DNA of 51,187 nucleotides from Prochlorococcus sp. AG-436-C05 (lineage in GTDB: Bacteria; Cyanobacteriota; Cyanobacteriia; PCC-6307; Cyanobiaceae), in NCBI GenBank assembly GCA_003209795.1, contig QCPB01000007.1, positions 1 through 51,187 of the forward strand, written 5' to 3'. The notes beneath the pieces were generated by a model. The model ran no database searches, was not told the origin of the DNA, and saw only the letters and a program-made list of their open reading frames with translations. Below are positions 38,866-50,702 of this stretch, piece by piece; position 1 is the stretch's first letter, and each line of letters opens with the position of its first letter. A program made the translations under genes and the position numbers.

Positions 38866-38963
38866 TTGATAAAAAACCTAATGAATACAATTTATATTAT
38901 CTGGTGACACTTTAACATCCGTCATAGAGTTTAGATAACACAATGTGTGAAAAAATGAGTTTT

Positions 38964-39533
38964 TTATGCTTCTTTTTTTAATAGAGGAGTTTTTCGTGGA
39001 CTGAGAAACATAATCATATTTCTCCCTTCTCTTTTTGGACTTTGTTGTACTTCTGATTGCTCTTCTAATTCCTTTGCCATTTTCAAAAGAAGTGTTTCAG
39101 CTAGGTTCGAGTGCTGAATTTCTCTACCCCTAAAAAACACTGTGCATTTTACTTTGTCTCCTGCTCTCAGAAATCTAGAAGCTTGACCTATTCTTACGTC
39201 ATAATCATGCTTGTCGATTTTATATCTCATTTTAACTTCTTTCACTTCTGTTTGATGAGATTTTTTTCTTGCTTCTTTTGCTTTTTTTTCTTGTTCAAAT
39301 TTATATTTTCCATAATCCATAATCCTGCAAACAGGTGGATTCGCTTTCTCACTTACTAAAACTAAATCAAGTTCTCGTTGAGAAGCAATTTCTAAAGCTT
39401 TTAATCTATCGATAACACCTAGTTGTTTTCCGTCTGAATCAACAACTCTCAATTGAGGGTGTTTTATTCTTTCATTAATATTTGGGAGCTCTCTAACGGG
39501 AGTGCGGCGATCAAAGCGTGGGCGTGGTGGCAT
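38964..39533 (-). CDS. infC: Translation initiation factor IF-3
   Basis: A 189-residue IF-3 that keeps 30S subunits free and checks the initiation codon. The N-terminal domain starts with [21 protein letters not shown] and contains [25 protein letters not shown]. The C-terminal domain has [21 protein letters not shown] and the [10 protein letters not shown] segment. It begins with ATG at 39533; it does not use the rare AUU/AUC start known from enterobacteria. It is not linked to rpmI-rplT here. It lies 55 bases after miaA on the same strand and may be cotranscribed with it. Confidence 0.98.
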   Translation of the reverse strand: MPPRPRFDRRTPVRELPNINERIKHPQLRVVDSDGKQLGVIDRLKALEIASQRELDLVLVSEKANPPVCRIMDYGKYKFEQEKKAKEARKKSHQTEVKEVKMRYKIDKHDYDVRIGQASRFLRAGDKVKCTVFFRGREIQHSNLAETLLLKMAKELEEQSEVQQSPKREGRNMIMFLSPRKTPLLKKEA

Positions 39534-39588
39534 TCAGTTTAGTTAATTAATTGATTGGATGATGAACAAAATCTATTATTTTATAACG

Positions 39589-40488
39589 TTAGCCTAAAAA
39601 AGACTCTATTTTAATTATTGCATCATTTAGCAGGTTTTTGTTACTAAGCCAAATAGGATTGTTCTTATTGCGGAACCATGTTTTTTGTCTTTTTGCGAAT
39701 TGGATTGTTTTAGTAGTTGTTAACTCAATCGCCTTTTCTAATGTTAAATCGTTTTTTAATACATTCTTAGCTTCTTTGTATCCAATAGTTTCTAAAATTG
39801 GCAAATCCCATCCATATTTATTAATAAGATTTTTGGTTTCTTCTAGAATTCCAAATAAAAACATATTTTTTGTTCTTTGCAAAATTCTTTCTTTTAAATC
39901 CTCTCTATCTATGCCGAGCTCTAATATTTTCCAGGACGGGGGATTTTGCACCTGTTGAGAAGAAATTGGTTTACCTGTCACATAAAAAATTTCTAAAGCT
40001 CTTATTGTTCTATTTTGATCAGCAAAATTAATTCTTTTTGTTGATATTGGATCACAACTTTGTAAAAGATCCCAGCATTGCTTTTGGCCAAGTTTTTCTA
40101 ATTGTGATCTCAAAGTAATTTGTGGTGGAACATCTGGCCCAAAAAATCCCTTTATTATTGAGTTCATATACAAACCGCTTCCACCAACCAGAAAAGGTAA
40201 GTTATTTTGTTTAATTTCTTTGTTGATTGAATCTTGAGCAATTTCTTGAAAGTCTTTGACATTAATTGGATTTTTAGGCTCTGCAATATCTATTAAAAAA
40301 TGTTTTATTTGATTTTGTTGATTTTTAGAAGGTTTGGCTGTTCCAATATCCATAAATCTATAAATTTGTCTTGAATCTATATTATGAATATTGGTTTTAA
40401 AATAATCTGCAATTTGAAGTGCTAATTCTGTTTTACCACTTGCCGTTGGTCCAATTAAAACTATCACAAAAGGTTGGGACGAAAACAT
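39589..40488 (-). CDS. miaA: tRNA dimethylallyltransferase
   Basis: A 299-residue enzyme that adds a dimethylallyl group to A37 of tRNAs reading UNN codons. The P-loop GPTASGKT is at 13-20, [17 protein letters not shown] carries the substrate-binding residues, [15 protein letters not shown] follows, and [15 protein letters not shown] is the tRNA-binding segment. The start is ATG at 40488. It is divergent from gyrB, sharing a 154-base promoter region. Confidence 0.97.
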   Translation of the reverse strand: MFSSQPFVIVLIGPTASGKTELALQIADYFKTNIHNIDSRQIYRFMDIGTAKPSKNQQNQIKHFLIDIAEPKNPINVKDFQEIAQDSINKEIKQNNLPFLVGGSGLYMNSIIKGFFGPDVPPQITLRSQLEKLGQKQCWDLLQSCDPISTKRINFADQNRTIRALEIFYVTGKPISSQQVQNPPSWKILELGIDREDLKERILQRTKNMFLFGILEETKNLINKYGWDLPILETIGYKEAKNVLKNDLTLEKAIELTTTKTIQFAKRQKTWFRNKNNPIWLSNKNLLNDAIIKIESFLG

Positions 40489-40497
40489 GTGAAATTT

Positions 40498-40525
40498 TTG
40501 AGGAAAATTTTTAGAGTTATATAAT
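40498..40525 (+). promoter_or_regulatory. Candidate gyrB promoter
   Basis: TTGAGG (40498-40503) and TATAAT (40520-40525) are separated by 16 bases, a near-consensus arrangement. It predicts a leader of about 110 bases before the gyrB ATG at 40643. The leader contains a small CGAG/CTCG stem-loop in the stretch 40552-40567 or so. Confidence 0.4.
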
Positions 40526-40642
40526 TAAAGTGATTAAATTTTTCATAGACTTCGAGCCTTTCTCGTTCACCGATGGTAAGTTTAATAAAAGACCTTTTAA
40601 AAATAACATTTTAAAAGTTTAATGTTTTATTTTTTATATTAA

Positions 40643-42936
<2,294 letters not shown>

Positions 42937-42939
42937 ATT

Positions 42940-43305
42940 TTGGATTTAAATTCAATAGGTTGCGTTTTGCTAGGAAGTACTGTTGGATTAGTTTTAAGGA
43001 TGTTTGTTAAATATAAATTTAAAATTAAGAAAGGATTTTATATTAATAATACTTCTTTAGTGAATATTTTAGCATCATTTTTTTTGGGGATTCTAGTAGC
43101 ATTAAATCCAATTAATCATAATTTATTATTATTATTTTATGTTGGTTTTTTAGGATGTTTTAGTACATTTTCTTCTTTTATTTATGATCTTTTTGTATTG
43201 TTTAAAAGTAAGCAATTTGTACGTTTATTTCTTCATTATATTGAGGTAATAGTACTTTCTTTTTTATTCTTTTACGTAGGTTATTTCCTTATAAAAGTTT
43301 TTTAA
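42940..43305 (+). CDS. crcB: CrcB/Fluc fluoride channel subunit 1
   Basis: A 121-residue protein with four membrane helices, a subunit of the dimeric fluoride exporter. The start is TTG at 42940, chosen because the first helix (LLGSTVGLVLRMF) begins before any internal ATG. N42 in the second helix (NILASFFLG) and the phenylalanine-box segment GFLGCFSTFSSF (69-80, with F77 and F80) are conserved pore features. It is immediately followed by a second crcB whose ATG abuts this stop, so the working channel may be a heterodimer, as in organisms with paired crcB genes. Confidence 0.92.
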   Translation: MDLNSIGCVLLGSTVGLVLRMFVKYKFKIKKGFYINNTSLVNILASFFLGILVALNPINHNLLLLFYVGFLGCFSTFSSFIYDLFVLFKSKQFVRLFLHYIEVIVLSFLFFYVGYFLIKVF

Positions 43306-43638
43306 ATGATTAATGTAAAAAATTTCTTATTTATTCTTTTTGCATCTTATTTTGCTTCTTTTCTAAGATTTTATGTAGATAATAATTTTATTATTTCTAT
43401 ATTTGGTTCATTTTTGTTTGGTTTTATAATTGCAAGAAGGCTAGGTAAATCCTTGAATCTCATTTTATTAACTGGATTTTGTTCTTGCTTCACATCTTTT
43501 AGTGGGTTTATATTATTTTTGTACCGATTTATAAGTGAGGAAGATGTCTTGAAATTTATTCTTTATTTGAATATAATTTTTATCTCAAATTTATTAATGA
43601 TGTATTTTGGTTTTATGATCAGTAGAAAAATTATCTAA
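43306..43638 (+). CDS. crcB: CrcB/Fluc fluoride channel subunit 2
   Basis: A 110-residue four-helix membrane protein whose ATG directly follows the TAA of the first crcB. Conserved features are R21 in the first helix (FASFLRFYVD) and the phenylalanine box GFCSCFTSFSGF (57-68). The second helix reads SIFGSFLFG, so the conserved Asn of other Fluc subunits is a Ser (S31). That may make this the structural, less conductive partner of a heterodimer; this is inference. It is followed 43 bases later by mgtE. Confidence 0.88.
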   Translation: MINVKNFLFILFASYFASFLRFYVDNNFIISIFGSFLFGFIIARRLGKSLNLILLTGFCSCFTSFSGFILFLYRFISEEDVLKFILYLNIIFISNLLMMYFGFMISRKII

Positions 43639-43681
43639 TTTTTCTATAATAGTTATGTTACTTAGACAATGAATTATATTT

Positions 43682-45088
43682 ATGGAGGAAAATAATCTTG
43701 AGACAATTACATCTTTACCATCAGATTTAGATAATCGCGGAAATATTACTTTTAAACTTGAAGAATTGCTTGTTGCTGGAAATTATGATGAGGCAAAATT
43801 ATTATTAGAGCCTTCTCAACCTGTTGACATAGCAGATGCGATAGGAAGTCTTCCTTTGATTTTGCAAGCCCTAGCATTTAGGTTGTTAAAAAAAAATGAA
43901 GCAATTGAGGTATATGAATATTTAGATCCAGTAGTTCAGCAAACATTATTGGACAGACTTCGTTCAGGAGAAGTCTTAGAAATTGTTGAGAAAATGTCTC
44001 CAGACGATAGGGTCCAACTTTTTGATGAATTGCCTGCAAAAGTTGTCAGAAAATTTTTATCAGCTCTAAGTCCTGGTGAAAGGAAAGTAACTGCAGAGTT
44101 ATTGGGATATGAGCCTGAAACCGCAGGACGATTAATGACTACAGAATTTATTGATTTAAAAGAGATGCAAACAGCAGATGAGGCTTTATCTTTAGTAAGA
44201 AAAAGAGCTCCATTTACAGAGACTATTTATAGCTTATATGTTACGGATAAGGAAAGACACTTAACGGGTATTCTCTCTTTAAGGGACCTTGTTACTGCTG
44301 ATCCATCTAAACCAATTGGTGATGTTATGACAAAAGATGTTGTTAATATTTCTACGAATACTAATCAAGAAGAAGTTGCTAGAGCAATCCAAAGATATGA
44401 CTTTCTGGCTCTCCCAGTTGTTGACAGAGAAAAAAGACTTGTAGGAATTGTAACTGTTGACGATTTAATCGATGTTATAGAACAAGAGGCTACTCGAGAT
44501 ATTTATGCGGCAGGTGCAGTTCAGCCCGGTGATGAGGACGATTATTTTCAAAGCAGTTTGTTTACGATTACTCGAAGGAGAATCTTGTGGTTATTAATTT
44601 TAGTTTTGGCAAATGGTTTGACTACAAAAGTTATTGCAATGAATGATCAAATCTTAAAAGAAATAGTTTTGTTAGCCGCCTTTATCCCACTGCTTATAGG
44701 TACTGGCGGGAATGTTGGAGCGCAAAGTTCGACGGTTGTTATAAGAGGCTTAAGTACACAAAAATTAAAATCTCTAGGGGCAATTAAGGCAGTAATTAAA
44801 GAAGCACTAACAGGAGCTTTGTTAGGTGTTTTAATGATGCTTGTAGTATTTCCTTTTGCATGGTGGCAAGGAGAAGGTCCTTTAATAGCTGCTGCAGTAG
44901 GAATAAGCTTAATCTCCATAACAACTTTAGCAGCAACGACAGGTGCTATTCTCCCATTACTTTTTGACCGTATGAGATTAGACCCGGCTTTAATGTCTTC
45001 ACCATTTATTACAACAGTTACGGATATTGCAGGAGTGTTTATATATCTAAGTACAGCAAAATGGCTATTGAATTCTTCTTTTTTATGA
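43682..45088 (+). CDS. mgtE: Magnesium transporter MgtE
   Basis: A 468-residue Mg2+ channel. The N-terminal helical sensor domain (about 20-130, repeats such as VEKMSPDDRVQLFDELPAK) is followed by a pair of CBS domains (about 140-265, with TGILSLRDLVTADPSKPIGD and LVGIVTVDDLIDVIEQE). The membrane part (about 295-465) has about five helices, including GTGGNVGAQSSTVVIRGL, where the pore-lining residues lie. The acidic residues at domain interfaces fit the Mg2+-sensing gate known for the family. It is last in the gyrB-SH3-crcB-crcB-mgtE run, although the 43-base gap could hold its own promoter. Confidence 0.97.
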   Translation: MEENNLETITSLPSDLDNRGNITFKLEELLVAGNYDEAKLLLEPSQPVDIADAIGSLPLILQALAFRLLKKNEAIEVYEYLDPVVQQTLLDRLRSGEVLEIVEKMSPDDRVQLFDELPAKVVRKFLSALSPGERKVTAELLGYEPETAGRLMTTEFIDLKEMQTADEALSLVRKRAPFTETIYSLYVTDKERHLTGILSLRDLVTADPSKPIGDVMTKDVVNISTNTNQEEVARAIQRYDFLALPVVDREKRLVGIVTVDDLIDVIEQEATRDIYAAGAVQPGDEDDYFQSSLFTITRRRILWLLILVLANGLTTKVIAMNDQILKEIVLLAAFIPLLIGTGGNVGAQSSTVVIRGLSTQKLKSLGAIKAVIKEALTGALLGVLMMLVVFPFAWWQGEGPLIAAAVGISLISITTLAATTGAILPLLFDRMRLDPALMSSPFITTVTDIAGVFIYLSTAKWLLNSSFL

Positions 45089-45189
45089 AGATTTCCTAGG
45101 TATTTATTCTCATTTTTGTAAATTTGTGGATTTTTTAGTTTAACTTTACATTTCTTAATGGTATTGTTTACAGAACATCATTAACTTTC

Positions 45190-46191
45190 ATGTCTTCTGC
45201 AATTCTAGGTGAAAATAAATTAACTGCTATATCCACTTTAAAAGCTAGTAACGATGTAGATCTGGTACGTTCTTATTTAAGGGATATCGGGAGAGTTCCT
45301 TTGTTATCTAACGAACAAGAAATAACCCTTGGAAGGCAGGTTCAAGAATATATGCAAGTTGAAAGAGCAGAATTAGAGATGATTGAACTAACTGGAGATA
45401 AACCAAGTATTGATGAACTAGCTAATAAATTAAATTTGTCTGCATCGCAAATTAAAAAAAGATTTAGAGCTGGACAGCGAGCAAAAGAAAGAATGGTTGC
45501 AGCAAATTTAAGACTAGTAGTGAGTGTTGCAAAAAAATATACGAAAAGAAATATGGAACTTCTTGACTTGATTCAAGAGGGGACAATAGGACTTGTTAGG
45601 GGAGTTGAAAAATTTGATCCAGCTAGAGGCTATAAATTTTCAACATATGCATATTGGTGGATTAGACAAGGTATTACTAGAGCAATTGCTGAAAAAAGTA
45701 GAGCTATTAGACTCCCTATTCACATAACTGAAATGTTGAATAAGTTAAAAAAAGGTCAAAGAGAGTTGAGCCAGGAACTTTCTAGAACACCAACAGTAAG
45801 TGAACTTGCAAAATATGTAGAGCTCCCAGAAGAAGATGTAAAGGATTTGATGTGCAAAGCGGGACAACCAGTAAGTCTAGAAACAAAAGTTGGCGATGGC
45901 GAAGATACTGTATTGCTTGATTTGTTAGCAGGTTGTGAAGATTTGCCTGATGAACAAATAGAGATGGATTGTATGAGAGGTGATCTGCATTCACTTCTTC
46001 ATCAATTACCTGATTTACAATGTAGAGTTTTAAGAATGCGTTACGGAATGGATGGAGATGAACCTATGTCTCTTACTGGTATAGGGCGAGTATTGGGAAT
46101 AAGCAGAGATAGAGTAAGAAATCTTGAAAGAGATGGCTTGAGAGGCTTAAGAAGACTTAGCGATAATGTAGAGGCTTATTTCGTTTCTTGA
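45190..46191 (+). CDS. Group 2 RNA polymerase sigma factor (RpoD-like)
   Basis: A 333-residue sigma-70 family protein. Region 1.2 is DLVRSYLRDIGRVPLLSNEQE, without the long region 1.1 or the non-conserved region of the primary factor. Region 2 has KKYTKRNMELLDLIQEGTIG, FDPARGYKFSTYAYWWIRQ and ITRAIAEKSRAIRLP. Region 3 follows, and region 4 is MRYGMDGDEPMSLTGIGRVLGISRDRVRNLE. This makes it a group 2 (non-essential, alternative) sigma factor. Picocyanobacteria have several; which one this is, and what it responds to, cannot be told from sequence. Its 3' end overlaps the convergent hydrolase gene by 16 bases. Confidence 0.95.
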   Translation: MSSAILGENKLTAISTLKASNDVDLVRSYLRDIGRVPLLSNEQEITLGRQVQEYMQVERAELEMIELTGDKPSIDELANKLNLSASQIKKRFRAGQRAKERMVAANLRLVVSVAKKYTKRNMELLDLIQEGTIGLVRGVEKFDPARGYKFSTYAYWWIRQGITRAIAEKSRAIRLPIHITEMLNKLKKGQRELSQELSRTPTVSELAKYVELPEEDVKDLMCKAGQPVSLETKVGDGEDTVLLDLLAGCEDLPDEQIEMDCMRGDLHSLLHQLPDLQCRVLRMRYGMDGDEPMSLTGIGRVLGISRDRVRNLERDGLRGLRRLSDNVEAYFVS

Positions 46192-47090
46192 ATAAATTGA
46201 TGAACTAAATAATTAGTCTCTTCTGGGTTTTCATCATGAGGGCAATGACCTGCACCTTGAATTACATCAAGTCTTTTAATATTATTAAATTTATTTTCCC
46301 ATTCTTTTGCTTCATCTAAGGATTCCCAAGGATCTTTTTCTCCCCAAATTAATTGGATTGAGGTATCAATTTTATTTAAAAGATCTGTAGCAAGATAATC
46401 ATCAAATATATTGATAAAGCCGCGAAATGCTTCTTTCGAATTTTTTCTTTGGGAAGGACTATAAAGAATTTCAATTAATTCTTCATCAAGATTTTTCCCC
46501 GAAGGGTAAGCTTTCTGTAGAATTTGTCTAATTACTTTTGGATTACAAGCTCTTTCAAAAAGAGTGTTACTTATTATTCTCTGCCTAACTAAAGTTTTTA
46601 ATACTGGACGTAGCAGATTCATTAAGACATTACTTCTTTTTAAACGTTTATCATCCATTGTTCGTTGTGCACAATTAATTAGGATGATACCCTTACAGTG
46701 AGTTTGAAGGATTTCGGCGGCTTTCAAAGCCACAATACCACCAATGGAGTTTCCTATTAAATAAACTGGATCTTTTATTACCTCTGAACAAAATGCTGCT
46801 ATTTGATTACCCCACAAGTCAAATGAATAGTTAACGGAATTGTCTTGGTAAGACTCGTAATTTAATAGAGCATTAGGTTGGCTACTTTGACCGAATCCAA
46901 GTAAGTCTATTGAATAGCAATTATATTTTTTACCTAGAAAATCTTGATTATGTCTCCAATGTTCTTTTGATGCTCCAAAACCATGAATTAATAAAATATT
47001 TATGTCATTTTGAATCATAGATAGTTTTGATAAGGACCATGAAATTTCCCAATTTTTCCATTTCCAAATTTCAGATTTTTTAAAAGGCAT
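46176..47090 (-). CDS. Alpha/beta hydrolase
   Basis: About 304 residues from the ATG at 47090; a TTG at 47099 adds three more. The fold is clear: an oxyanion HGFGASKEHWRHN segment, the nucleophile elbow LIGNSIGGIVAL (Ser about residue 115), the acid in IWGEKDPWESL and the His in GAGHCPHDENPE. The cap region between contains basic residues. Related cyanobacterial proteins are annotated as hydrolases or acyltransferases of unknown substrate, some near photosynthetic pigment functions; nothing here narrows that. The stop overlaps the end of the sigma factor gene, so antisense interference between the two is possible. Confidence 0.88.
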   Translation of the reverse strand: MPFKKSEIWKWKNWEISWSLSKLSMIQNDINILLIHGFGASKEHWRHNQDFLGKKYNCYSIDLLGFGQSSQPNALLNYESYQDNSVNYSFDLWGNQIAAFCSEVIKDPVYLIGNSIGGIVALKAAEILQTHCKGIILINCAQRTMDDKRLKRSNVLMNLLRPVLKTLVRQRIISNTLFERACNPKVIRQILQKAYPSGKNLDEELIEILYSPSQRKNSKEAFRGFINIFDDYLATDLLNKIDTSIQLIWGEKDPWESLDEAKEWENKFNNIKRLDVIQGAGHCPHDENPEETNYLVHQFIQETK

Positions 47091-47178
47091 GCGAACCAAA
47101 ATATTAATTAAACTTTAATTCAAAAAAAAATTATTGGTTTTTAATTAATTATTCTAAGTTTAGAAAGTTTTTTTGTAT

Positions 47179-48177
47179 ATGTACAAAACAAAAGTCGTTT
47201 GTCTGGGAGAGGCTTTAATAGATAGAATCAGGAATAAGTCAAATGAAGAATTTACAGATTTTTTGGGAGGCGCACCAGCAAATGTAGCCTGTGCTTTGAG
47301 AAAATTAAAAATAGATTCAGTATTTATTGGGTGTTTAGGAAGGGATCAATTTGGTAAAAAATTTATTGAACAATTTAATGAATTAGAGGTTAATATAGAT
47401 TTTCTGCAATTGGATAACAACTTGCCTACCAGGATAGTTAAAGTGGATAGAGATAATTCTGGAGATCGTTATTTTTCTGGTTTTGATGCAAGCCCCCAGA
47501 CAGTTTTTGCTGACGAAGTAATTAAAAAGTCTTTAATTGAAGAGGATCTTTCAAGTTTTGAGAAACTCTTTGTAGAAACAAAATATTTTGTTGCTGGAAC
47601 CAATGTATTATCGTCTTCGCTGTCGGCAGAATCTATACATCTTTTGCTACGTTTAGCTAAAAATTTTGACCTTAAGGTAATTATTGATTTGAATTGGAGA
47701 GAGGTTTTTTGGAATTATTCAACTTTTTCATCGCATATTATTGGAAAGGAGAGAGTAAAGTTAATTCAGAATTTTTTAAACTATGCACATATTTTAAAGC
47801 TTGCGAAAGAGGAAGCTCTTTTGTTTTTTGATAATGAAAACCCTTATCAAATCTCTGAAACACTCTTAAACCGACCTGATGTGATAATCACAAATGGAGC
47901 AGATCCTATTTCTTGGTTTATAAATGGTATGCAGGGTAAAACTAACGTGGATAATTCATCAAATATTATAGATACTACTGGGGCAGGCGATGCCTTTTTG
48001 GCCGGATTCATCTCAAAATTAGTTTCTTCTGGATATCCTTCGGATGAATTAGATATTCAAGATTATGTTAGGTTTGCAAGTGTTTGTGGATTACTAACTT
48101 GTCTTGGTGAAGGTGCTATTGAACAACAACCAGATTATGCAAAGGTTAACGAATTCTTAGGATCCCAGATTTTATAA
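47179..48177 (+). CDS. PfkB-family sugar kinase, probable fructokinase
   Basis: About 332 residues from the ATG at 47179; a TTG at 47173 in frame would add two. The N terminus reads VVCLGEALIDRI and FLGGAPANVACALRKLK, the first PfkB signature, with GRDQFGKKF following. The second signature, DTTGAGDAFLAGFI, carries the catalytic Asp and anion hole. It is closest in pattern to fructokinases, but the sugar specificity is inferred. The 3' end overlaps the convergent tsaE by 43 bases, one of the larger convergent overlaps in the window. Confidence 0.92.
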   Translation: MYKTKVVCLGEALIDRIRNKSNEEFTDFLGGAPANVACALRKLKIDSVFIGCLGRDQFGKKFIEQFNELEVNIDFLQLDNNLPTRIVKVDRDNSGDRYFSGFDASPQTVFADEVIKKSLIEEDLSSFEKLFVETKYFVAGTNVLSSSLSAESIHLLLRLAKNFDLKVIIDLNWREVFWNYSTFSSHIIGKERVKLIQNFLNYAHILKLAKEEALLFFDNENPYQISETLLNRPDVIITNGADPISWFINGMQGKTNVDNSSNIIDTTGAGDAFLAGFISKLVSSGYPSDELDIQDYVRFASVCGLLTCLGEGAIEQQPDYAKVNEFLGSQIL

Positions 48178-48572
48178 TTTCTTCCATAATGTTTAGCGTA
48201 ACTAATTTCTATTTTCCAAAAATTGTCAATAATTGGTTGTATTAATTCTGGCCATTCTATTACTAAGATGGCTTTATTCTGATTAGCTTCTTCTTCTTCA
48301 GCTAGATAAAATTCTTGTGCCATTGAACTATTTTCTAATCTGTATAAATCCAGGTGAATTAGTGGAATTTTCCCTGAATTGTAATGATGAGATAAGGCAA
48401 ATGTAGGACTTGTAATATCCTCAGAGATAGATAACTCTTTGGCAATCCCTTGCACGAATGAAGTTTTTCCTGCTCCAATAGGACCTTGTAATAAAACAAT
48501 TGATTGAGGCTTTAGTCCCTGCGCGAATTTTCTACCTAAATTTATAGTCTCGGTATAAGTCTCAACAAACAC
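48135..48572 (-). CDS. tsaE: tRNA threonylcarbamoyladenosine biosynthesis protein TsaE
   Basis: A 145-residue P-loop ATPase that works with TsaB and TsaD to make t6A37 in tRNAs reading ANN codons. Walker A GPIGAGKT is at 30-37. SPTFALSHHY and LIHLDLYRLE are family motifs, and VIEWPELI is present. The start is GTG at 48572. It is divergent from ahcY across 49 bases and overlaps the sugar kinase end by 43 bases. Confidence 0.95.
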   Translation of the reverse strand: MFVETYTETINLGRKFAQGLKPQSIVLLQGPIGAGKTSFVQGIAKELSISEDITSPTFALSHHYNSGKIPLIHLDLYRLENSSMAQEFYLAEEEEANQNKAILVIEWPELIQPIIDNFWKIEISYAKHYGRNYKIWDPKNSLTFA

Positions 48573-48621
48573 AATGATACAAAAATCATATATAGTTTAA
48601 AGGATAAGAATTTTTTTAGAA

Positions 48622-50040
48622 ATGGTGATTGCTAATTCAATTAAAACATCCATACCAAATTACGTAATTAAAGATATTGCATTATCGGATTTCGGGCGTA
48701 AAGAAATTAAAATTGCTGAAACTGAAATGCCAGGTCTAATTGCTCTTAGAGAGAAATACCATTCTGAAAAGCCACTTAAGGGTGCAAAAATAGCTGGTAG
48801 TCTTCACATGACTATTCAAACAGCAGTTTTAATAGAAACTCTTGTTGATTTAGGTGCCAAAGTAAAATGGGCTTCTTGCAATATTTTTTCAACTCAAGAT
48901 CATGCAGCAGCAGCTATTGCAGAGCAAGGTATATCTGTATATGCAAAAAAGGGTGAGAGTCTTGATGAATATTGGCAATATACCCATTACATTTTAGATT
49001 GGGGTTCAGACTCTCCTAACATGATTCTTGATGATGGAGGAGACGCAACAGGTTTATTAATACTTGGTAGTAAGGCAGAAAAAGATTTATCAGTTTTAGA
49101 TAATCCTAGCAACGAAGAGGAAATAGCTTTATTCAATTCTATTAAGTCTAAATTGCAACGAGATAGTAGTTTTTACTCTCGTATAAAGAGTAATATTATT
49201 GGTGTTACTGAAGAAACTACAACAGGAGTTGCAAGGCTTTATCAATTGCAAAAGCAAAATGCATTACCTTTCCCAGCTATTAACGTTAATGATTCAGTTA
49301 CTAAAAGCAAATTTGATAATTTATATGGTTGTAGAGAATCGCTAGTTGATAGTATTAAGCGTGCAACTGATGTAATGATTGCTGGAAAGGTTGCCTTGGT
49401 AATTGGTTTTGGGGATGTAGGAAAAGGATCTGCACAATCATTAAGAGGCCTCGGTGCAATTGTAAAGGTTGCTGAAGTTGATCCAATATGTGCTCTTCAA
49501 GCAGCTATGGAAGGATTTAGCGTTGTTAAACTAGACGATGTTGTTGAAGATATAGATATTTTTGTTACTGCTACTGGTAATTACCAAGTAATAACACACG
49601 ACAATTTAGTAAGGATGAAGAATGAGTCTATAGTATGCAATATTGGACATTTTGATAACGAAATTGATGTTGCTTCATTGAAGAATTATCCATGGGAAAA
49701 CATTAAACCGCAAGTAGATCACATAACTTTGCCAAGTGGGAATAAAATCATTCTTTTAGCAGAAGGCAGATTAGTTAATTTAGGATGTGCTACAGGGCAT
49801 CCAAGCTTTGTAATGAGTAACTCTTTTACCAATCAGGTATTAGCTCAAATTGAACTTTTCAATAAGTCAGATGAATATGCTAAAGAAGTTTATGTATTAC
49901 CAAAACATTTAGATGAAATGGTGGCGAGATTACATTTAGATAAAATTGGAGCAAAATTAACAAAATTAACTCAAGAACAGGCTGACTATATTAATGTCTC
50001 TGTTGACGGGCCCTATAAATCAGAAATTTATAGATATTAA
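48622..50040 (+). CDS. ahcY: Adenosylhomocysteinase
   Basis: A 472-residue NAD-dependent enzyme that hydrolyses S-adenosylhomocysteine to adenosine and homocysteine, clearing the product of methyltransferases. Key segments are [62 protein letters not shown] and the NAD loop [17 protein letters not shown]. The C terminus ends [12 protein letters not shown], with the Lys and Tyr that complete the neighbouring NAD site in the tetramer. The 49-base upstream gap is too short for a SAH riboswitch. The DedA gene follows immediately. Confidence 0.98.
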   Translation: MVIANSIKTSIPNYVIKDIALSDFGRKEIKIAETEMPGLIALREKYHSEKPLKGAKIAGSLHMTIQTAVLIETLVDLGAKVKWASCNIFSTQDHAAAAIAEQGISVYAKKGESLDEYWQYTHYILDWGSDSPNMILDDGGDATGLLILGSKAEKDLSVLDNPSNEEEIALFNSIKSKLQRDSSFYSRIKSNIIGVTEETTTGVARLYQLQKQNALPFPAINVNDSVTKSKFDNLYGCRESLVDSIKRATDVMIAGKVALVIGFGDVGKGSAQSLRGLGAIVKVAEVDPICALQAAMEGFSVVKLDDVVEDIDIFVTATGNYQVITHDNLVRMKNESIVCNIGHFDNEIDVASLKNYPWENIKPQVDHITLPSGNKIILLAEGRLVNLGCATGHPSFVMSNSFTNQVLAQIELFNKSDEYAKEVYVLPKHLDEMVARLHLDKIGAKLTKLTQEQADYINVSVDGPYKSEIYRY

Positions 50041-50042
50041 AT

Positions 50043-50702
50043 GTGTGTTTAATTTTTATAAATTTATTCACTTCTATACCAGAACATATAAGTAAGGCTG
50101 TTGAAACAAATTCAACCATTGCTTACCTTACTATCTGTTTGGCTATGTTTTTAGAAAATATAGTCCCGCCAATTCCATCAGAAATAATAATGCCATTAGG
50201 TGGGTTTTTTGTATTTAAACAAAAATTAAACTTATATATTGTGGTTTTCTCGGGTTTATTTGGAACTATCTTAGGATCTCTGCCTTGGTATTATTTGGGT
50301 AGATTAGTAAATGAAAAAAAACTTTCAAAATTTTTAGATAAAAGGGGCAAATATTTAGGACTAACTTCTAATGATCTTGCTAAAAGCAAACGTTGGTTTG
50401 ACAAATATGGAGTTAAATTGGTTTTTTGGGGCCGCTTAGTCCCAGGTATAAGAACTTTAATTTCTGTTCCTGCTGGCATGGAACTTATGCCACTAAGAAA
50501 ATTTTTAATTTGGACTACTTTAGGGAGCCTAATTTGGATTGCATTATTAACATACGCTGGATATGTATTGGGTGAAAATTACCAAATTATTGAAACTTTT
50601 CTAGTTAAAATTAAATATGTGGTTAAGCCTATTTTAATTATAATTTTCGTTTCTTTTTTAATAAAATATTTTTTGAGACTTTATAAAAGAAATATATCTT
50701 AA
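50043..50702 (+). CDS. DedA-family membrane protein
   Basis: A 219-residue inner-membrane protein with about five hydrophobic segments (roughly 27-43, 45-60, 62-85, 145-175, 188-212). The DedA/SNARE-associated core is visible as ENIVPPIPSEIIMPLGGF, then the amphipathic KSKRWFDKYGVKLVFWGRLVPGIRTLISVPAG with its conserved Arg. DedA proteins are proposed lipid (undecaprenyl phosphate or phospholipid) transporters or flippases; the substrate here is unknown. The start is uncertain: GTG at 50043 is the first usable codon in frame, 3 bases after the ahcY stop. The stop overlaps the convergent ssb by 4 bases. Confidence 0.88.
   Translation: MCLIFINLFTSIPEHISKAVETNSTIAYLTICLAMFLENIVPPIPSEIIMPLGGFFVFKQKLNLYIVVFSGLFGTILGSLPWYYLGRLVNEKKLSKFLDKRGKYLGLTSNDLAKSKRWFDKYGVKLVFWGRLVPGIRTLISVPAGMELMPLRKFLIWTTLGSLIWIALLTYAGYVLGENYQIIETFLVKIKYVVKPILIIIFVSFLIKYFLRLYKRNIS

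Noticed and set aside
38964-39533. A non-canonical infC start and L20 control region
   Set aside because: The gene starts with ATG and is unlinked to rpmI-rplT, so the enterobacterial control scheme does not apply.
48573-48621. Possible SAH or SAM riboswitch upstream of ahcY
   Set aside because: The 49-base gap is divergent with tsaE and shows no structured GC-rich core.
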